39,078 bases of DNA from CAZIMM01 sp964540415 (GTDB taxonomy: Bacteria > Bacillota > Clostridia > Oscillospirales > Acutalibacteraceae), in NCBI GenBank assembly GCA_964540415.1, contig CAZIMM010000014.1:1-39078 (forward strand). Direction: 5' to 3'. Below, in pieces: positions 23,961 through 33,109 of the stretch (positions within the stretch are counted from its first letter, which is position 1; every line of letters begins with the position of its first letter). Under the pieces are notes generated by a model. It did no database searches and was not told the DNA's origin. It was given only the letters and a program-made list of their open reading frames with translations. The position numbers and the translations under genes were made by a program.

Positions 23961-24671
23961 GTGCATTTGGAACGGATTGATAAACTGATTGCCTCGCAGG
24001 GCAGTATGAGCCGTGCCGAGGTGGCAAAAATGATAAAGGACGGACTGGTGACGCTGGACGGAAAAGTCGTCACCGGCCCCGGCGTAAAGGCAGACGCGCA
24101 CAGTGAAATACTTGTGCGCGGCTTTCCTCTTGATTATAAACAGTATATCTATCTCATGCTGGACAAACCGCCTGGTGTTGTCAGCGCAAGCAGAGACCCG
24201 AAAAGGAAGACGGTTGTTGACCTTGTTCCCGGCGAATTGTTCAGACGCGGGCTTTTTCCGGCGGGCAGACTTGACGCAGACACCACGGGCTTTGTGCTTT
24301 TAACGGATGACGGAGACTTTGCACACAAAATTCTGTCGCCGAAGAATCATGTTGAAAAAAAGTATATCGCACTGCTTGAGCACCCGATTAACGCAGGCGA
24401 CGCGGAAAAGTTCATCCGCGGAATTGCGCTGAACGACGGCACGCTTTGTTTGCCGGCAAAGGTCAGACAGCTTGAGGGAGCGCTGACGGAAATCATCATT
24501 TGCGAGGGAAAATACCATCAGATAAAGCGTATGTTTGCCGCCGTCGGAAACGGCGTGGTGACGCTCAGACGGACAAGCATCGGCGGCGTGGAGCTGGACG
24601 CTTCACTCGGGCCGGGCGGCTGCCGCGAATTGAATGCGGACGAGCTTCAGATAATCCGCGGAGGCTGCTGA
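23961..24671 (+). CDS. 16S rRNA pseudouridine synthase, RsuA family
   Basis: It has 236 residues. An N-terminal S4 RNA-binding domain (RIDKLIASQGSMSRAEVAKMI, key block RIDKLIAS) is followed by the RsuA/RluB catalytic domain with the motif GRLDADTTGFVLLT, whose Asp is the nucleophile, then KKYIALL and YHQIKRMFAAVGN. It isomerises a uridine in rRNA; RsuA acts on 16S position 516 in Escherichia coli. The size and single S4 domain fit RsuA better than RluB, but the target is inferred. A GTG at 23961 is taken as start; TTG at 23967 is a close alternative because the GGTG site lies nearby. Confidence 0.9.
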   Translation: MHLERIDKLIASQGSMSRAEVAKMIKDGLVTLDGKVVTGPGVKADAHSEILVRGFPLDYKQYIYLMLDKPPGVVSASRDPKRKTVVDLVPGELFRRGLFPAGRLDADTTGFVLLTDDGDFAHKILSPKNHVEKKYIALLEHPINAGDAEKFIRGIALNDGTLCLPAKVRQLEGALTEIIICEGKYHQIKRMFAAVGNGVVTLRRTSIGGVELDASLGPGGCRELNADELQIIRGGC

Positions 24672-24710
24672 GGGCTTTATGCCGCATATAAAAAGGGAGG
24701 AAATGCTTTT

Positions 24711-25598
24711 ATGACAGTCAAACAGAGCCGAAAGAAATTATTCCGGTATGTGTCGGCGCTGCTTGCGATTCTTGTCCTGTCCGGTTGCCTTGCCGCGTGC
24801 GGCAGAAACGCTCAGGAACAGACGACGCTTGATATGGGCAAATACAGCGGGCAGGTCAGTCTGACGGCTCACAGGGGCTTTTCCTGTAAGGCTCCCGAAA
24901 ACTCAATCGAGGCAATCAACCTTGCCGGAGAAATGGGATATGAACGTGTGGAGTTCGACATCCGTCTCACAAAGGACGGTGTGTGGGTGCTCATGCACGA
25001 TGACGATATCAAAAGAACAACCGACGGTAAAGGCACCGTTGAAGAAATGACCTATAAAGATCTGCTTGCCTTCCGCCTTGACAACGGCGACAAGAACGCC
25101 GTTCCGGAGCAGATACCGACGCTTGAGCAGGCAATCAATGCATGCAATGAATACAATATGAAGCCGATGATTGAGATAAAAACCCCCGGAACAGGTTTTA
25201 TGGAAAAACTTGTTCTTGAGGCACGGCGGCTTTTCAGCGGCAGCGAGTTGTATATCGTAAGCTTTGACAGGAATCAGATTGACGCTCTTTTGCAGCTTCA
25301 GAAGGACAAGCCCGGACTGATGTACGGCGATAAGCTTGTGACGGTCTGGCTGCTTGTGTCGGAGCTTGAAGAGGACGCTTTGAAACTTGCCGGGGAAAAC
25401 CCCGAGCTGAGGGTCGCTTTCAACGCAAACAATAAGAAAAACACCGATTCCGTGATAAAACAGGCGGCGGAAAGAGATATAAAGCTTGCCGCGTGGACGG
25501 TGGACAGCCTTTCACAGCTTGATTCTCTTTATCAGCTCGGCATACGCTTTTTCACCACAAACTGCATTTATAACGGCGATGCATATATTTCCGATTGA
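24711..25598 (+). CDS. Surface lipoprotein glycerophosphodiester phosphodiesterase
   Basis: GDPD-family enzyme exported as a lipoprotein, 295 residues. A lipoprotein signal contains two possible lipoboxes, LSGC (Cys26) and LAAC (Cys30), after a charged start KKLFR. The enzymatic domain begins at about 50 with TAHRGFSCKAPENS, then the metal-binding block EFDIRLTKDGVWVLMHDDD and DIKRTTDGKGT, IEIKTP, and the closing AAWTVD and RFFTTN segments. It probably cuts external glycerophosphodiesters released from phospholipids or teichoic acids. The ATG at 24711 is preceded by GGGAGG. It overlaps the upstream end of the gltX leader by a few bases but is otherwise unrelated in function. Confidence 0.92.
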   Translation: MTVKQSRKKLFRYVSALLAILVLSGCLAACGRNAQEQTTLDMGKYSGQVSLTAHRGFSCKAPENSIEAINLAGEMGYERVEFDIRLTKDGVWVLMHDDDIKRTTDGKGTVEEMTYKDLLAFRLDNGDKNAVPEQIPTLEQAINACNEYNMKPMIEIKTPGTGFMEKLVLEARRLFSGSELYIVSFDRNQIDALLQLQKDKPGLMYGDKLVTVWLLVSELEEDALKLAGENPELRVAFNANNKKNTDSVIKQAAERDIKLAAWTVDSLSQLDSLYQLGIRFFTTNCIYNGDAYISD

Positions 25599-25612
25599 AC
25601 GAGGTTAACAAA

Positions 25613-27262
25613 ATGAACGATTCAAACATCAAGCTTGCTCAGGCGCTCTTTCCGGATATTACGGGAACTGTCGAAGAGCTTGAAAACCGCTTTCCGGCGC
25701 GAAATCTGCCGGAGGGAGCGAGAGTGACACGCTTTGCCCCGAGTCCGACAGGCTATCTTCATCTCGGCGGACTTTTCACCTGCCTTGTGAACGTGCTCAC
25801 GGCGAAAAAAAGCGGCGGCAGGATTTTTTTGAGAATTGAAGATACCGACAAAAAAAGAGAGATTGAAAACGGTGTCAGGACGATAATCGACAGCTTCGCA
25901 AAATTCGGTATTGTTTTTGACGAGGGTATGACCGGTGAAAGCTCGGAAACCGGCGACTACGCGCCCTACCGGCAAAGCTGCCGCGCGGAAATATACCAGA
26001 CTGTTGCAAAACAGCTTGTGCTCAACGGCGACGCATATCCGTGCTTCTGCTCAGAGGAGGAGCTCGCTCAGCTTCGTGAGCGCCAGGAGGGCGACTGCGC
26101 GCAGATCAAGGGATACTTCGGAAAATATGCGCACTGCCGCAGCCTTTCACTTGAGGAGCGGCTTGAAAAAATAGCTGCAGGCAAGCCTTGGGTGCTCCGC
26201 CTGCGCTCAAAAGGAAAAGAGGACGGCCGTGCTTATTTTGACGACCTTATCAGAGGAAAAATCGAGGCCGCCGAGAATATGACCGACGCCGTGCTGCTCA
26301 AAAGTGACGGCATCCCGACTTACCACTTCGCTCACGCTGTTGACGACCATTTTATGCGCACAACCCATGTCATAAGGGGCGACGAGTGGATATCCTCCGT
26401 GCCGCTGCACATAGAGCTGTTCAAAACCTGCGGCTTCAAGCCCGTAAAGTATGCCCACGTTGCACCTCTCATGAAGGAGGAGGACGGCGGCAAGCGCAAG
26501 CTCTCCAAGCGCAAGGACCCCGAGGCGGCGGTGAGCTATTTCTTTGAGCAGGGCTTTCCGAAGGAGAGCGTGCTCGAATATCTCTTCACTCTCATCAACT
26601 CCAACTTTGAGGACTGGCGCAGAGCCAACCCCCTTGCGGACAGATGGGACTTTCCCTTCAACATCAAAAAGATGAGCCCGAGCGGAGCACTGTTTGATTT
26701 GGTTAAGCTTGCAGACGTGAGCAAAAATGTCATCAGTGTTATGCCGGCGCGTCAGGTTTTTGAAGACGTTTGTGAATGGGCAAGGGAGTACGACCCCGAG
26801 CTTTGCTCTCTGCTCGAACGCGACCCGGAATACTCCGTGAAAATATTCGCGGTTGATCGCGGCGGTTCAAAGCCGCGGAAGGACATTGCCAAGTGGAACG
26901 AGGTCAGGGACTATGTTTCATATTTCTTTGATGAACTGTTTGTCCCGGCACAGCTCCCCGAGGGTATGAAAAGCGAGGACGTGCGCGCAATCCTCAACAA
27001 ATATGCTGAGGTCTTTGACGCAGACGATGACAAGGATACCTGGTTTGCGAAAATCAAGGATATGTGTCCGGAACTCGGATATACTCCAAACGTTAAGGAA
27101 TTCAAGCAGAATCCGCAGGCGTTCAAGGGTCACGTCGGGGACATTTCAGGGGTTATCCGCCTTGCGGTCACGGGGCGCTCAAACACTCCCGATCTGCATG
27201 CGATAATGGGAATTCTCGGAAAAGAAAAGACCGCGGAAAGGTTGGCTTCATATGGAAGATAA
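25613..27262 (+). CDS. gltX: Glutamyl-tRNA synthetase
   Basis: Class I synthetase that charges tRNA-Glu. It has 549 residues, longer than the ~490 of many bacterial enzymes. The HIGH-equivalent HLGG is at 50-53 in APSPTGYLHLGG, followed by LRIEDTD and, at 296-300, the KMSKS-type KLSKR. The C-terminal half is the helical anticodon-binding domain. The ATG at 25613 is chosen over an upstream TTG at 25595 because a GAGG site lies eight bases before it. It overlaps glnS by 11 bases. With a separate GlnRS present, this enzyme may be of the discriminating type that charges only tRNA-Glu; that is inference. Confidence 0.95.
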   Translation: MNDSNIKLAQALFPDITGTVEELENRFPARNLPEGARVTRFAPSPTGYLHLGGLFTCLVNVLTAKKSGGRIFLRIEDTDKKREIENGVRTIIDSFAKFGIVFDEGMTGESSETGDYAPYRQSCRAEIYQTVAKQLVLNGDAYPCFCSEEELAQLRERQEGDCAQIKGYFGKYAHCRSLSLEERLEKIAAGKPWVLRLRSKGKEDGRAYFDDLIRGKIEAAENMTDAVLLKSDGIPTYHFAHAVDDHFMRTTHVIRGDEWISSVPLHIELFKTCGFKPVKYAHVAPLMKEEDGGKRKLSKRKDPEAAVSYFFEQGFPKESVLEYLFTLINSNFEDWRRANPLADRWDFPFNIKKMSPSGALFDLVKLADVSKNVISVMPARQVFEDVCEWAREYDPELCSLLERDPEYSVKIFAVDRGGSKPRKDIAKWNEVRDYVSYFFDELFVPAQLPEGMKSEDVRAILNKYAEVFDADDDKDTWFAKIKDMCPELGYTPNVKEFKQNPQAFKGHVGDISGVIRLAVTGRSNTPDLHAIMGILGKEKTAERLASYGR

Positions 27263-28889
27263 CAATTCAAACTTTATCTATGACATCATCGACGGCGAGC
27301 TGTCGGAGGGGAAGAACACAAGGGTGCAGACCCGCTTCCCTCCGGAGCCGAACGGCTATCTGCACATAGGCCACGCCAAGGCGATATGCATTGATTTTTT
27401 GACCGCCGAAAAATACGGCGGCGTGTGCAATCTCCGCCTTGACGACACCAACCCCTCAAAAGAGGACACGGAATATGTTGACGCTATCAAGGAGGACATC
27501 GAGTGGCTCGGCTTCAAATGGAAGGACTGCTATTATGCTTCGAGCTATTTTGATTTTCTTTACGAATGCGCAATCAAGCTCATCAAGGCAGGCAAGGCAT
27601 ATGTGTGCGACCTGAGCGCGGACGAAATCCGCGAATACAGGGGCACTCTCACCGAACCGGGCAGAAACAGCCCTTACCGTGAGCGCTCGGTTGAAGAAAA
27701 CCTCGAGCTGTTCGCAAAGATGACGGCAGGCGAGTACGCAAACGGCGAAAAGGTGCTGCGCGCAAAGATTGATATGTCCTCTCCGAACCTCAATATGCGC
27801 GACCCGGTGATTTACAGAATCGCCCACGTTTCGCACCACCAGACCGGGGACAAATGGTGCGTTTACCCGATGTATGACTTTGCACATCCTCTTTCGGACG
27901 CAAGAGAGGGTGTCACATATTCACTCTGCTCTCTGGAATTTGAAAATCACAGACCGCTTTATAACTGGTTTATTGAGCAGATAGGCTTTGAAGAGCCGCC
28001 GCGCCAGATTGAATTTGCTCGTCTCAATCTGAACTACTGCCAGACAAGCAAGCGCAAATGCCTCGAAATGGTTGAGTCGGGCACAGTCAGCGGTTGGGAC
28101 GACCCCCGCATGGTGACGCTTTGCGGAATGCGCAGAAGGGGATATCCGGCACAGGCAATCCGTGATTTTATTGAGCGTGTGGGCGTGTCGAAGGCTTACA
28201 GCGTTGTTGATTACGGCCTGCTTGAGGCTTGCGTAAGGGACAGGCTCAATGCCGACGCGCCGCGTGCAATGGCGGTGCTGCGTCCGCTGAAGCTGGTGAT
28301 TGACAATTATCCCGAGGGCAAAACCGAGAATATTGAGGTTGAAGTCAATCCTGACAAGCCGGAGCTGGGCACAAGAACAGTTGTGTTCTCCAAAAACCTG
28401 TTTGTCGAGCGGGACGATTTTATGGCAGAGCCCGTCAAAAAGTTCTTCCGCCTGTTCCCCGGCAACGAGGTGAGGCTCAAGAGCGCGTATTTTGTCACCT
28501 GCAACAGCTTTGAAACAGACGAAAACGGTGAGGTAACCTGCCTGCACTGCACATATGACCCGGAAAGCCGCGGCGGCAACTCGCCGGACGGCAGAAAGGT
28601 CAGAGGCACTCTCCACTGGGTGAGCGCGGACGATTGCGTGACAGCCGAAATCAGGATGTACGACAGGCTGTTCAATGCGGAAATCCCCGAGACACCCGAA
28701 GACATCAACCCGGATTCACTCACGGTGCTCAAAGGCTGCCTGCTCGAGGGCGGACTGCGCGGGATAAAGCCGGGTGACACCTTCCAGTTCATGCGCCAGG
28801 GCTATTACTGTGTTGACAAGGAAAGCACTCCCGAAAAGCTTATTGTCAACCGCACCGTTGCACTCAATTCATCGTGGACAAATAAGTGA
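27252..28889 (+). CDS. glnS: Glutaminyl-tRNA synthetase
   Basis: Charges tRNA-Gln directly with glutamine. It has 545 residues. The GlnRS opening is TRFPPEPNGYLHIGHAKA with HIGH at 38-41, then LRLDDTNP and DFAHPLSDA. The KMSKS-equivalent is QTSKRK (264-269), where the usual Met or Leu is replaced by Thr. The C-terminal part forms the two beta-barrel anticodon domains, with the typical late block FNAEIPE and the ending QFMRQGYYCVD. The ATG at 27252 lies within the end of gltX. Most Firmicutes lack GlnRS and use the GatCAB amidotransferase, so this gene is notable. A promoter for the next operon overlaps its last codons. Confidence 0.95.
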   Translation: MEDNNSNFIYDIIDGELSEGKNTRVQTRFPPEPNGYLHIGHAKAICIDFLTAEKYGGVCNLRLDDTNPSKEDTEYVDAIKEDIEWLGFKWKDCYYASSYFDFLYECAIKLIKAGKAYVCDLSADEIREYRGTLTEPGRNSPYRERSVEENLELFAKMTAGEYANGEKVLRAKIDMSSPNLNMRDPVIYRIAHVSHHQTGDKWCVYPMYDFAHPLSDAREGVTYSLCSLEFENHRPLYNWFIEQIGFEEPPRQIEFARLNLNYCQTSKRKCLEMVESGTVSGWDDPRMVTLCGMRRRGYPAQAIRDFIERVGVSKAYSVVDYGLLEACVRDRLNADAPRAMAVLRPLKLVIDNYPEGKTENIEVEVNPDKPELGTRTVVFSKNLFVERDDFMAEPVKKFFRLFPGNEVRLKSAYFVTCNSFETDENGEVTCLHCTYDPESRGGNSPDGRKVRGTLHWVSADDCVTAEIRMYDRLFNAEIPETPEDINPDSLTVLKGCLLEGGLRGIKPGDTFQFMRQGYYCVDKESTPEKLIVNRTVALNSSWTNK

Positions 28890-28903
28890 AAGTATGATAT
28901 AAT
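28875..28903 (+). promoter_or_regulatory. Strong sigma-A promoter at the end of glnS
   Basis: A -35 TGGACA (28875-28880) and a perfect -10 TATAAT (28898-28903) are 17 bases apart. The -35 lies in the last codons of glnS. It should drive the gene set from 28986, possibly through to recG, since all following gaps are under 45 bases. Confidence 0.85.
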
Positions 28904-28985
28904 ATACTATAACAGTATGCTTTAACAGTGTATTGAACGGCTCTTCCCGGCATTCACAGAATCGAAAGGCGGAGGAATAGAAACA

Positions 28986-29621
28986 ATGAAGATAGCTTAC
29001 AGAGTCGGCAGCATTCTGCTCGCTTTGAGCGTGTTCCCCGCGTTGTTCTTTTTGAAGTTTGTGCGTGTGTTTGCCGAAATCTCACTGCTGGACTCATTTT
29101 TCAACGATGAGTTCTCAATCAAACAAATCTATGAGACCTTCGGCGGTTTGGGTAACGGCGGATTTTCATTTCCGAAAATCAGCGCCGAGGTTCTGGAGTT
29201 TATTGCACCGCTCAAGGCTCCGGCAATAATCTGCGCGGTGTCCCTTGTGCTGCTGATGCTCACGGCTCTCGCTGTCATTGTTTGCTCATGGCTCAAAAAG
29301 CCATACAAAGTCAATGCCTGCCTCGGAGCGGCGGGCATAGTCTGTGCGGCAACATCACTCATCTCCTTCGGCCGCATTTCTTCACTGATTGTCAACGGCA
29401 CAGTCGGTGTGTCCGGGCTTATCAACGAAATTCTTTCCGCATCCGGCAACACTATCGGAGCAATTGCGGGTCTGCTTTCCGCAGGCAATCTGACAGATTA
29501 TGTGTTCGATGTTAAGGCGCTCCAGCTCAGCTCCGCCGTGATTATGCAGATTGTAATTTTCCTTGCAATTCTTCTTTGGAGTCTCTCATTCTATCTTGTC
29601 GGAATCGGGGAGGACAAATAA
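28986..29621 (+). CDS. Four-helix membrane protein of unknown function
   Basis: It has 211 residues. Hydrophobic segments lie near residues 6-28, 77-102, 109-130 and 185-207, with an extracytoplasmic or loop region between the first two containing many Phe and Gly (ETFGGLGNGGF). I do not recognise a domain. The ATG at 28986 has a GGAGGA site. It is the first gene behind the promoter at 28875-28903 and lies 40 bases before the subtilase gene, so the two may act together at the membrane, but nothing in the sequence shows how. Confidence 0.8.
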   Translation: MKIAYRVGSILLALSVFPALFFLKFVRVFAEISLLDSFFNDEFSIKQIYETFGGLGNGGFSFPKISAEVLEFIAPLKAPAIICAVSLVLLMLTALAVIVCSWLKKPYKVNACLGAAGIVCAATSLISFGRISSLIVNGTVGVSGLINEILSASGNTIGAIAGLLSAGNLTDYVFDVKALQLSSAVIMQIVIFLAILLWSLSFYLVGIGEDK

Positions 29622-29661
29622 CATTCACTTTTTCTTTAGGGTACATAACGGAGGTGGCATC

Positions 29662-32292
29662 ATGAAAAGACGCGCATTTTGCCTTATGCTTTCGTTTGTG
29701 TGCCTTTTTGCGTTCTTTACGGGCTGTTCGGGCGGACTGATTCCGCTCAGAGCGGAGCTTTCGTTCAATGCGATACCGACAAACTCCGAAGGCGCGGTTG
29801 AACGTCCGGGGCAGGAGCTTTCGGGCGATGTATCCTCCAACGGAAAAATTATGAAGGTTACATATTCCGTTGCCGGCGAAGGTGACGGCGAAGACGTCAC
29901 AGCGGGCGAGGCACGGCTTGATTCCGGGCACTGGAACGCCGGTGTTGTTCAGCTCAGACCCGGAAAAAACACCGTCACTGTTACCGCCGAGCTTGAAAAC
30001 GGGCAGACGGAAGTGTTCACCGAGGTCTATGAGTATGACAGGGGCTATGTCTACGAACCGGAGGAGCGGGAACTTGCAACGGACACCGAAACCGGTGAGC
30101 AATATGTTATGAACCTTGTCGACATCGTGTTTGAAGACTCTGCCTCCGCTTCACGGCGAGCGGAAATCACTGCTTCCGTCGGCGGCACAAAGGTGGCTTA
30201 TCTGAATTCGCTCGACCTCTGGCAAATCAGAGTGGATGCCGAAAGCATTTCAGAAATAAATGCGCTTTGCAAAAAGCTTTCCGATATGGACGGCGTTGAG
30301 TCCGCAAGGCCGGAATATATGGCGGACATTGAACTGAACATGACAACACCGAACGACCCTTGGGGAGGCTCCGATTGGTCGGAAGATTCTCCGTCGGGCA
30401 ACAATTGGGGAGTTGAAGCAATTCGTGCGTTGAGCGCGTGGGATTACAGCGCATACTATTCTACAGTGAAAGTCGGCATTGTTGACGGCGGTTTCAAGAC
30501 AAATCACGATGATTTGTCAGGCAGAATTTTCTTCCCGAATCAGACGCTTGAGCTTGAAAACGACATCACCAACGCCGGGGACAGCGGTTATTATCACGGG
30601 TCGCATGTCGCAGGCATCATCGGCGCGATTGCAAACAACAACACCGGTCTGACCGGCGTCGTGTGGAACAGTCAGTTGTATTGCGCCGACTTTTCTCCGA
30701 AGAGCGGCACCAATGACTCAATGACATATATTCTGAATCTTGTCACGGCAATCGTGGAAAGCGGTGCGAAGGCAGTCAATCTTTCCCTCGGCCTCGGGGC
30801 TCTTGAATACGGCACAACACGTTCCCAGGCAATTATTGATTACAACGCCTCCTGCGCATCCTCAACCGTCAAAAACCTGCTGGACAACGGCTACGATTTT
30901 GTCGTCTGCCAAAGTGCCGGCAACGGATTTTATAAGCAAACCAAAGCAATCAACGATCAGGGCGAAGAATATGTTGTGAGAACCGATTACTACAGCGTTG
31001 ATTCAAAGCAGAACGGCCTGTTCGCCGGCATTACTGTTTCACCGAACAACACGGGGCTGAGCTATGTAAACGCGCAAAAGGTGCACAACCGCGTGATAAT
31101 TGTCGGCGCTGCGGAGCAGTATAACGGAGGGTACAGGCAGTGCAGTTTTTCAAACGCCGGGCCCGATGTTGACATTGCCGCTCCGGGCAGCTCGATCTTC
31201 AGCTGCTATGTTTCCCCGACGGCTTCAACTGAAACAGGTCGGTACGCACTCGCCGGCGGCACCTCAATGGCTTGCCCCTTTGTCACGGGCGTGGCGGCGC
31301 TTGTTTTCGCCGCGCATCCCAATCTGACGGGAGCGCAGGTTAAAGCGATTGTCTGCGACGCTGACAACAGCAGCAGCACCGTTGAAGACAACCCCTCGGA
31401 GTTCCATCCGCTTGTCAGCAGCTATAACATGGTCAACGCTTATCTCAGCGCCTATGAAGCTTTAAAAACAAAATACGGCGCGGCGAATTACAGCGAGGTT
31501 GACCAGTATCTTGCAATCATCAATTCACTCAACAGAAACGACTATATCAATTTTGAAATTGCCGATGCCGCAGTCGCAAAAGTGGTTTACGGCAAATATG
31601 CGTTCGAACAGGACGAAGTTGACGAAATGGCGGCGGAGCTGCTTTCCGCACTTGACCGTTTGCAGCCGCTCGGCCCGGCAGACTATTCGGAGGTTGATGC
31701 GGCAATCTCCCGCGCCGGGGCGCTGAACAGATATCATTATGTCAGCATGGACGATGTTGACGCGGCGGTAAATGCCGTGGTGCGCGGCAAGATGAACAAC
31801 GAGCAGGCGGAAGTTGACGCAATGGCGCTGTCGATTAACGTTGCAATTGAATCTTTGGTTGACAGTCCGCGCCTCACAGATGCCGGAGTCTCGACGGTGC
31901 GAATTGACGATGAGCATTCAATTGTTTACATCGCGCCCAAGGACCTCGGACTGTGCAACACTCTGTTTTCGGTCGCCGGCGATGTGGATACCGTTGAGTT
32001 CTACCATATTAACGGACTGCGGGCAACCGGTTCGTATGTTCTGTTGAAATATGAAGGTGAAACCGTCAACCGTTATGATATTGCCGTTCTCGGCGACGTC
32101 AACAAAGACGCAAAGGCAAACGGAATGGATGCCTTCCTTGTCAACCTCATTTATGAGGGGATGGCCACAGGCTTTTCGGCAGTTCAGCTTGCTGCGGCCG
32201 ATGCCGATTTGGACGGCGAAATAACTTACAGTGATTTTCTCCTGCTTGAGCAGGCGGGTACACGAACGGCTGAAGTGACTGTACCGGAATAA
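29662..32292 (+). CDS. Subtilisin-like (S8) protease lipoprotein with C-terminal type I dockerin
   Basis: It has 876 residues. The lipoprotein-type signal ends at Cys22 (FFTGC, a slightly atypical lipobox). An Ig-like or beta-rich region (to ~130) and a propeptide-like part (~145-235, ending in VESARPEYM) follow. The peptidase S8 domain has the full triad Asp275 (GIVDGG), His315 (HGSHVAG) and Ser535 (GTSMACP), with Asn in SAGN. Two FIVAR-like helical repeats of about 65 residues start near 608 and 673 (both have YSEVD, LNR and ALxxL-type ends). The C-terminal dockerin has two EF-like calcium loops, DVNKDAKANGMD (812-823) and DADLDGEITYSD (847-858). The ATG at 29662 has a GGAGGT site; upstream in-frame codons lie in the previous gene's frame and lack a site. 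Confidence 0.93.
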   Translation: MKRRAFCLMLSFVCLFAFFTGCSGGLIPLRAELSFNAIPTNSEGAVERPGQELSGDVSSNGKIMKVTYSVAGEGDGEDVTAGEARLDSGHWNAGVVQLRPGKNTVTVTAELENGQTEVFTEVYEYDRGYVYEPEERELATDTETGEQYVMNLVDIVFEDSASASRRAEITASVGGTKVAYLNSLDLWQIRVDAESISEINALCKKLSDMDGVESARPEYMADIELNMTTPNDPWGGSDWSEDSPSGNNWGVEAIRALSAWDYSAYYSTVKVGIVDGGFKTNHDDLSGRIFFPNQTLELENDITNAGDSGYYHGSHVAGIIGAIANNNTGLTGVVWNSQLYCADFSPKSGTNDSMTYILNLVTAIVESGAKAVNLSLGLGALEYGTTRSQAIIDYNASCASSTVKNLLDNGYDFVVCQSAGNGFYKQTKAINDQGEEYVVRTDYYSVDSKQNGLFAGITVSPNNTGLSYVNAQKVHNRVIIVGAAEQYNGGYRQCSFSNAGPDVDIAAPGSSIFSCYVSPTASTETGRYALAGGTSMACPFVTGVAALVFAAHPNLTGAQVKAIVCDADNSSSTVEDNPSEFHPLVSSYNMVNAYLSAYEALKTKYGAANYSEVDQYLAIINSLNRNDYINFEIADAAVAKVVYGKYAFEQDEVDEMAAELLSALDRLQPLGPADYSEVDAAISRAGALNRYHYVSMDDVDAAVNAVVRGKMNNEQAEVDAMALSINVAIESLVDSPRLTDAGVSTVRIDDEHSIVYIAPKDLGLCNTLFSVAGDVDTVEFYHINGLRATGSYVLLKYEGETVNRYDIAVLGDVNKDAKANGMDAFLVNLIYEGMATGFSAVQLAAADADLDGEITYSDFLLLEQAGTRTAEVTVPE

Positions 32293-32302
32293 CGGAGTGT
32301 AT

Positions 32303-33073
32303 ATGAATATTCTTGCAGTGGGGGATGTTGTCGGCATGCAGGGGTGCGAGTTCCTGCGTCGGCGACTGCCCGCGTTGAAAAAACTCAAGGGCATCAGCCT
32401 GTGCATTGCCAACGGTGAAAATTCTGCTGCCGGTAACGGTATCACACCGGAATCGGCAGAGTATTTATTTGCCTGCGGAGTTGATTTCATCACAACCGGA
32501 AACCATGCGTTCAGACGTGCCGAGATGAACGATTTTTTTGATTCATCCGAATATGTCATTCGTCCGTGCAACTATTATTCGGGCTGTCCCGGAAAGGGAA
32601 GCGGAATAATGGATATGGGCCGTGTCAGGGTGGGCATAATAAACCTGAGCGGGTCGGCGTTCATGGAAAACGCGGAAAATCCGTTCTGCGCCGTTGACAG
32701 CGAGCTTGAAAAGCTTTCGGACTGCCGCATAAAGCTTGTGGACTTTCATGCAGAGGCTACCGGCGAAAAACGCGCGCTCGGTTTTTATCTGGACGGCAGA
32801 GTGTCGGCAGTTTTCGGAACGCATACTCACGTCCAGACCGCCGACGAGCAGATTCTGCCGAACGGTACCGGATATATAACAGACCTCGGGATGACGGGTG
32901 TTGTGCAGTCTGTGCTCGGTGTCAAGCCAGAAATTATCATCGGCAAGCTGAAAACGGGCATGCCCGCTCGCTTTGACTTTGCGTCGGGAGATTGCACAAT
33001 GTCCGCCTGCGTGTTTGAAATTGACGACAGGACAGGAAAGACAACCGCAGTCGAGAGGCTGAACATCGCATAG
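32303..33073 (+). CDS. ymdB: YmdB-like metallophosphoesterase (TIGR00282 family)
   Basis: It has 256 residues. Family blocks are ILAVGDVVG at the start, IANGENSAAGNGIT, TTGNHAF, the DFHAEATGEK segment and GTHTHVQTAD. These carry the metal-binding residues of the calcineurin-like fold. YmdB of Bacillus subtilis is a 2',3'-cyclic nucleotide phosphodiesterase linked to biofilm and RNA turnover; the same chemistry is inferred here. The ATG at 32303 follows a GGAG site; a GTG at 32297 is less likely. Only ten bases separate it from the subtilase gene. The length is near the usual 260. Confidence 0.93.
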   Translation: MNILAVGDVVGMQGCEFLRRRLPALKKLKGISLCIANGENSAAGNGITPESAEYLFACGVDFITTGNHAFRRAEMNDFFDSSEYVIRPCNYYSGCPGKGSGIMDMGRVRVGIINLSGSAFMENAENPFCAVDSELEKLSDCRIKLVDFHAEATGEKRALGFYLDGRVSAVFGTHTHVQTADEQILPNGTGYITDLGMTGVVQSVLGVKPEIIIGKLKTGMPARFDFASGDCTMSACVFEIDDRTGKTTAVERLNIA

Positions 33074-33109
33074 ATTAAAAAGGCTTAAACCGCAGAAACG
33101 GATGTAATT

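Noticed and set aside
25599..25612. T-box or other tRNA-sensing leader before gltX.
   Set aside because: Only 14 bases separate it from the previous gene, too short for such an element.
29563..29661. Upstream start for the subtilase within the previous gene.
   Set aside because: The lipoprotein signal begins at ATG 29662 with a strong GGAGGT site; an extension would bury the signal.
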